A stretch of DNA of 64,000 nt from Tsuneonella sp. CC-YZS046 (lineage in GTDB: Bacteria; Pseudomonadota; Alphaproteobacteria; Sphingomonadales; Sphingomonadaceae). Of the stretch, positions 61,205 to 64,000 are shown piece after piece. How positions within the stretch are numbered: the stretch's first letter is position 1; each line of letters begins with the position of its first letter. Under the pieces are notes generated by a model that had not been told where the DNA came from, did not search any database, and worked only from the letters and a program-made list of their open reading frames with translations. The stretch lies in contig NZ_CP141590.1 in NCBI RefSeq assembly GCF_035581365.1, positions 2,848,001 through 2,912,000 on the forward strand, given 5' to 3'. The position numbers were made by a program, and so were the translations under genes.

Positions 61205-62569
61205 TTAAGCCGCTAGACGGTCCAATTCCTCCGCTGGCGTCGACGCATTCTGTCGAGGCGTCAGGAACCGCTCCAACGCAGCCTTACGGGAACTGCGGTC
61301 AAGCGCATAATGCGTGTGCGACAACTCGGCCCCACTTAGCAGTGCATGGATGTATCCCGATACGGTATCCGCAGCCATGACGAGCGCCGCATCGAGCGTA
61401 TGGACATAGCGGCTTGTGACCGTGCCTGTAGCATGGCCGAGAAGCGCCGCGATGGTGATTTCGGTGAAGCCGAGATCGTTCGCCAGACTGGCGAAGCTAT
61501 GACGTAGCACATGGGCGGTCATGTCCGCCAACTCCGTCCCGGCGAAGATTTTCTCCCAATGACGCGGGAAGCTGCCAAACGGCCCATCTGCGTTCCTCTC
61601 GCCGGGAAACACATAGGGGCTGTCGCCATCCATGTCCCACTCGTCGAAATACTCGACGATGGGCAGGCCCATCGGACGAACGGACTGGCCTTCCTTCGTG
61701 TCCTCGAACCGGAAGGCGCTTCCCACCGTGTCGATCTCTGATTTCTGAACCGCGATGATCTCGCCACGACGGCAGCCCGACATGGCGATCAGCCGGATGA
61801 TGTCGACAGTGCGGGTATAGCGTTCGTCCTCGGCCGCTTTGGCGAGGATGCGGCCGAGGGTTCGATACTCGTCCTCGTTCAGCCGACGCTTCCGCACCGC
61901 GTCCTTCGGCTTACGGACACCATGCGCGGGATTGACCTCGATGATGCCCAGCTCGTCCCGCGCATAGGTGAAGATGCCGCCCAGCAGACCGACCGTGCGG
62001 CTCGCAGCGCCGATGCCCCCACGAACGACCGAGCGGCCACGCAGCTTCTTCGTCTTCTCGCTAACGCGGGTCTTGCCGGCCATGATGTCCTTCATCATCG
62101 CCGTCACGTCCGCCTTGGTGACATGGGTGACTTGCTTCTTCCCCAGTAGCGGAATGATGTGGCGGTTGATCCGGCCGAGATCAGTGATCTTGGTGCTGGC
62201 CTTTTTGGGTCGGCCACCCTTGCCCAGAATGCGGCCCTCTTCGAGTTCCTTGATGTATAGCTCGCACAGCTCCTTGACCGAGATGGCCTTGCGGGTGGTG
62301 TTCCGTTCTTCGAGCGGATCGTTCCCCTTTGCCACTTCGGCGAGGGCCTGGATCGCCAGCGTGCGAGCCTGCTCGGCGGTGATCTGACCGTGCCGGCCCA
62401 GCTTCATCCGGCGCCGCACATTGTTGGCGTTCCGGTAATCGACAAAGTAGGTCCGAGTGCCGGAGGGCAGCACGAAGACGCCGAAGCCCTTCAGCTCACC
62501 GCACCAAACGGTGTATTGACGGTCGCGTGGCTCGGCCTTGTCCACGACGGTTTTCGTAAGTTTCGACAT
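61205..62569 (-). CDS. Tyrosine integrase of this ICE
   Basis: 454 aa. The arm-binding N-terminus reads GFGVFVLPSGTRTYFVDYRN. The core-binding part is RTVGLLGGIFTYARDELGI. The catalytic residues are complete: Arg in MSGCRRGEI, His-x-x-Arg in TAHVLRHSFAS, His in LLGHATGTV and Tyr in SRYVHTLD. Start ATG 62569 with GAGGTG five bases upstream (a GTG at 62575 is less likely). It faces away from the right att core 195 bp away. It shares extensive similarity with the left integrase (1-1063). Confidence 0.96.
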   Translation of the reverse strand: MSKLTKTVVDKAEPRDRQYTVWCGELKGFGVFVLPSGTRTYFVDYRNANNVRRRMKLGRHGQITAEQARTLAIQALAEVAKGNDPLEERNTTRKAISVKELCELYIKELEEGRILGKGGRPKKASTKITDLGRINRHIIPLLGKKQVTHVTKADVTAMMKDIMAGKTRVSEKTKKLRGRSVVRGGIGAASRTVGLLGGIFTYARDELGIIEVNPAHGVRKPKDAVRKRRLNEDEYRTLGRILAKAAEDERYTRTVDIIRLIAMSGCRRGEIIAVQKSEIDTVGSAFRFEDTKEGQSVRPMGLPIVEYFDEWDMDGDSPYVFPGERNADGPFGSFPRHWEKIFAGTELADMTAHVLRHSFASLANDLGFTEITIAALLGHATGTVTSRYVHTLDAALVMAADTVSGYIHALLSGAELSHTHYALDRSSRKAALERFLTPRQNASTPAEELDRLAA

Positions 62570-62640
62570 AAGCACCTCGCTAGAGCGGGCTCGAAAAACT
62601 CACCAAAAACTCACCACGGGATCGAAAACTGTGGGTGTCG

Positions 62641-62733
62641 TTAGCGTAGCTCAGCGAACCTCAAGAGTCAATAAAACACTGTATTTACAGTTGTTTAGCG
62701 TGCTCTAGTGTCGGGTTGAAAAGCCTAGCGTAG
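62641..62733. other. Putative integrase arm-type sites beside the right att core
   Basis: TTAGCGTAG at 62641-62649, TTAGCGT at 62695-62701, CTAGCGTAG at 62725-62733. The first two are 53 bp apart, as at the left end. The last matches the CTACGCTAG word in the traG upstream element on the other strand. The same stretch must hold the integrase promoter. Confidence 0.45.
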
Positions 62734-62747
62734 CGTTGTAATTCTAG

Positions 62748-62792
62748 CTCCGAAGGCAGAGGTCACAGGTTCGAATCCTGTCGGGTGCGCCA
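62748..62792 (+). repeat. Right att site: tRNA 3'-end repeat
   Basis: The fragment CTCCGAAGGCAGAGGTCACA then continues to CCA at 62790-62792. It folds as anticodon loop, right arm, variable loop, T-arm and acceptor strand of tRNA-Arg(CCG). The 29-bp core 62764-62792 equals 1274-1302. No 5' tRNA half is present, so the intact tRNA gene should lie at the far end of the tandem array, left of the window. Confidence 0.88.
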
Positions 62793-63296
62793 TTCTCGAA
62801 CAAAAGAGAGAACTGCGGGCGTGGTTTTGGCCACGCCCCCTGCAGCACTCCGGGCCAGCACGGCTTTCGAGCCGCTGATACGGATTTCTCGATCGTTCAC
62901 GCGAACCTCGCTGAGCAGCAGTCGGGCATAGGCTTGGCGCAGATCGGGCGAGCCGTGATGCAGCTTGTCGCGCAGGAGCAGCGCCAGCTTCTCGATCTTG
63001 TCCGGTGTGATCACGGGCTCAGCCATGGCGAGACGGCGGGTGAGCTCGACAATCTGATCCGCAAGTTCGTCCCGGCGAAACCGCAGATTGACCAGCCGTT
63101 CGCGCATAGAAGCGTCTTCGGCGTCCATCAGGCCCTTCTCGACCAATTCCAGCAGCCGGGCGATGCCTGCTTCGGACTCCTTATGATCCTGGCGCATCTG
63201 CCGCAGCCGATCGCGATTGCGATCTTCGCGTTCGATTGCTGTGCGTAGATAGTCACCGAGCAGTCCCAGTCCTGCCCTATATTCCGTAGGGAAACA
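62763..63296 (-). pseudogene. C-terminal remnant of a large serine recombinase
   Basis: Open frame of 177 codons with no start and no catalytic N-terminus, reading YLRTAIEREDRNRDRLRQMR, then coiled-coil AGIARLLELVEKGLMDAEDA, RMRERLVNLRFRRDELADQI-like and LRQAYARLLLSEVRVNDREI, the usual C-terminal part of large serine recombinases. A stop (63297-63299) ends it upstream. Its last residues are read through the tRNA-derived att sequence (antisense, TRQDSNL). I infer an older mobile element at the same site. Confidence 0.8.
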
Positions 63297-63400
63297 TCAC
63301 ATGATAACATCGTGATATAATGAAGAATTTTAGGAAATCGGGCGCTCTGAAGCTCCGCCGCTGCGCGATGCCGGGCGCCAAGCCAGAAGTGGAACCGAAA

Positions 63401-64000
63401 ATGAGTCAATCCAATCGTCTAAAATCAATTGAACGCCTCCGGTCTTACCCCGTAGCGCCCTTGTCGGATGCGTTAGGGAAACGAGGTATTGGGCGAGGCA
63501 TCAAGCGTGTTTGTGGCGATGCCGGATTCTGTGGATGGGCAGTGACCGCGATCGAAGACTATGGCTCATCTGCTGCGGTACGGGCAGCGGCTCGTCTGAT
63601 CGAGGAAGGGGGAGTGCTACTTGCGGCCACTCCGGGCGAAGGAGCGGCCTTAGGGGAGAACCTTGCGGCGGAGATTGCGCGTCGAGGGGGCGCTGGCGTC
63701 GTTATTGATGGTCAGGTGCGTGACCTATCGGGGATGACCAAGGTTGGTCTGCCAGTTTACGCGCGTTCCTTGACAGCATTGGGTAAGCGGCCGTTGAATG
63801 CCGGTGCTGTAGACATCCCGATTCTTATCGGCGGTACGGTCGTGTTTCCGGGAGATTATGTTGTCGCCGATGATGACGGTGTCGTGGTGATCCCTCAGCG
63901 CGAGCTTGATGAAACGCTGGCGATGGCTGACAAAATCATGAATTTGGAAAGTGAGATATATAGAGCGAGCCTCGCTGGTGATGAGCATCCGATACATGGC
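63401..64000 (+). CDS. RraA-family protein (partial)
   Basis: At least 200 codons, running off the window end. RraA-like fold as in 4-hydroxy-4-methyl-2-oxoglutarate/4-carboxy-4-hydroxy-2-oxoadipate aldolases of aromatic breakdown: PVAPLSDALGKRGIG, GEGAALGENLAAEIARRGG (metal/substrate loop) and VVIDGQVRDLSGM with the Arg-Asp pair. It ends near the window edge with PGDYVVADDDGVVVIP. It may also be the RNase E inhibitor-like group. The start ATG 63401 lacks a clear SD (GGAACCGAAA). It is probably chromosomal. Confidence 0.85.
   Translation, partial: MSQSNRLKSIERLRSYPVAPLSDALGKRGIGRGIKRVCGDAGFCGWAVTAIEDYGSSAAVRAAARLIEEGGVLLAATPGEGAALGENLAAEIARRGGAGVVIDGQVRDLSGMTKVGLPVYARSLTALGKRPLNAGAVDIPILIGGTVVFPGDYVVADDDGVVVIPQRELDETLAMADKIMNLESEIYRASLAGDEHPIHG

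Noticed and set aside
1-64000. CRISPR array
   Set aside because: No regularly spaced repeats of the right size; the only short tandem repeats are the three iterons and the TGTGCGG words.

Overview
The window is high-GC alphaproteobacterial DNA, most likely from a sphingomonad (Sphingobium, Novosphingobium, Sphingopyxis or a relative). I infer this from base composition, codon use and the gene set: a RepA, DUF2840, TraF, DUF736, RlxS, TraG, Trb module with arsenic, czc and cop cargo. Nearly the whole window is one integrative and conjugative element (ICE) of the Trb/P-type (Tn4371-like) kind. An identical 29-bp direct repeat at 1274-1302 and 62764-62792 bounds it, about 61.5 kb apart. The repeat is the 3' end of a tRNA gene, and the longer right copy fits tRNA-Arg with anticodon CCG. 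The right end carries the element's own tyrosine integrase (61205-62569). A second, related integrase, cut by the window edge, sits left of the left repeat (1-1063), so a second element probably lies in tandem at the same tRNA site.

Layout: 1577-7948 holds an Abi-like HEPN gene, a PP-loop (PAPS-reductase-like) gene, a large ParB-like gene and small conserved ICE genes, several behind a recurring structured leader. 8033-11155 is an arsenic operon on the minus strand (arsR, two kinds of arsenate reductase, acr3, arsH). 11324-18036 holds a methyltransferase/Strawberry-notch helicase fusion, a TOPRIM primase-like protein and a DUF2493/SLOG protein. 18637-21839 has small genes, ssb, an XRE regulator and DUF2285-type regulators. 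21960-27704 is the replication and transfer-initiation block (AlpA-like, RepA, three iterons, DUF2840, TraF, DUF736, lytic transglycosylase, a putative oriT, relaxase).

An 850-bp IS5-type element is inserted exactly in the relaxase stop codon. It is followed by a minus-strand FTR1 iron permease/cytochrome c fusion and a CDF efflux gene with a divergent MerR regulator. Together these separate the relaxase from traG. 32092-44269 is traG, a CopG-like gene and the trbBCDEJ(K)LFGI mating-pair operon, tightly overlapped. 44287-61175 is all minus strand: a TrbK-like protein, a LysR regulator, then a metal island (P1B-4 ATPase, lipoprotein, zinc-finger protein, CDF, SRPBCC, czcCBA, CzcI-like, DUF3703, MAPEG, copAB, universal stress protein).

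The conjugation modules move the element, RepA with its iterons probably lets the excised circle replicate, and the cargo gives resistance to arsenic, zinc/cobalt/cadmium and copper plus iron handling. Past the right att site lie a serine-recombinase remnant and the start of an RraA-family gene, presumably chromosomal.

The least explained parts are the repeated structured 5' leaders, the non-coding stretches at 16744-17094, 18037-18636 and 19028-19702, a shared 31-bp element in front of traG and trbB, and the conserved arm-like sites at both att ends.
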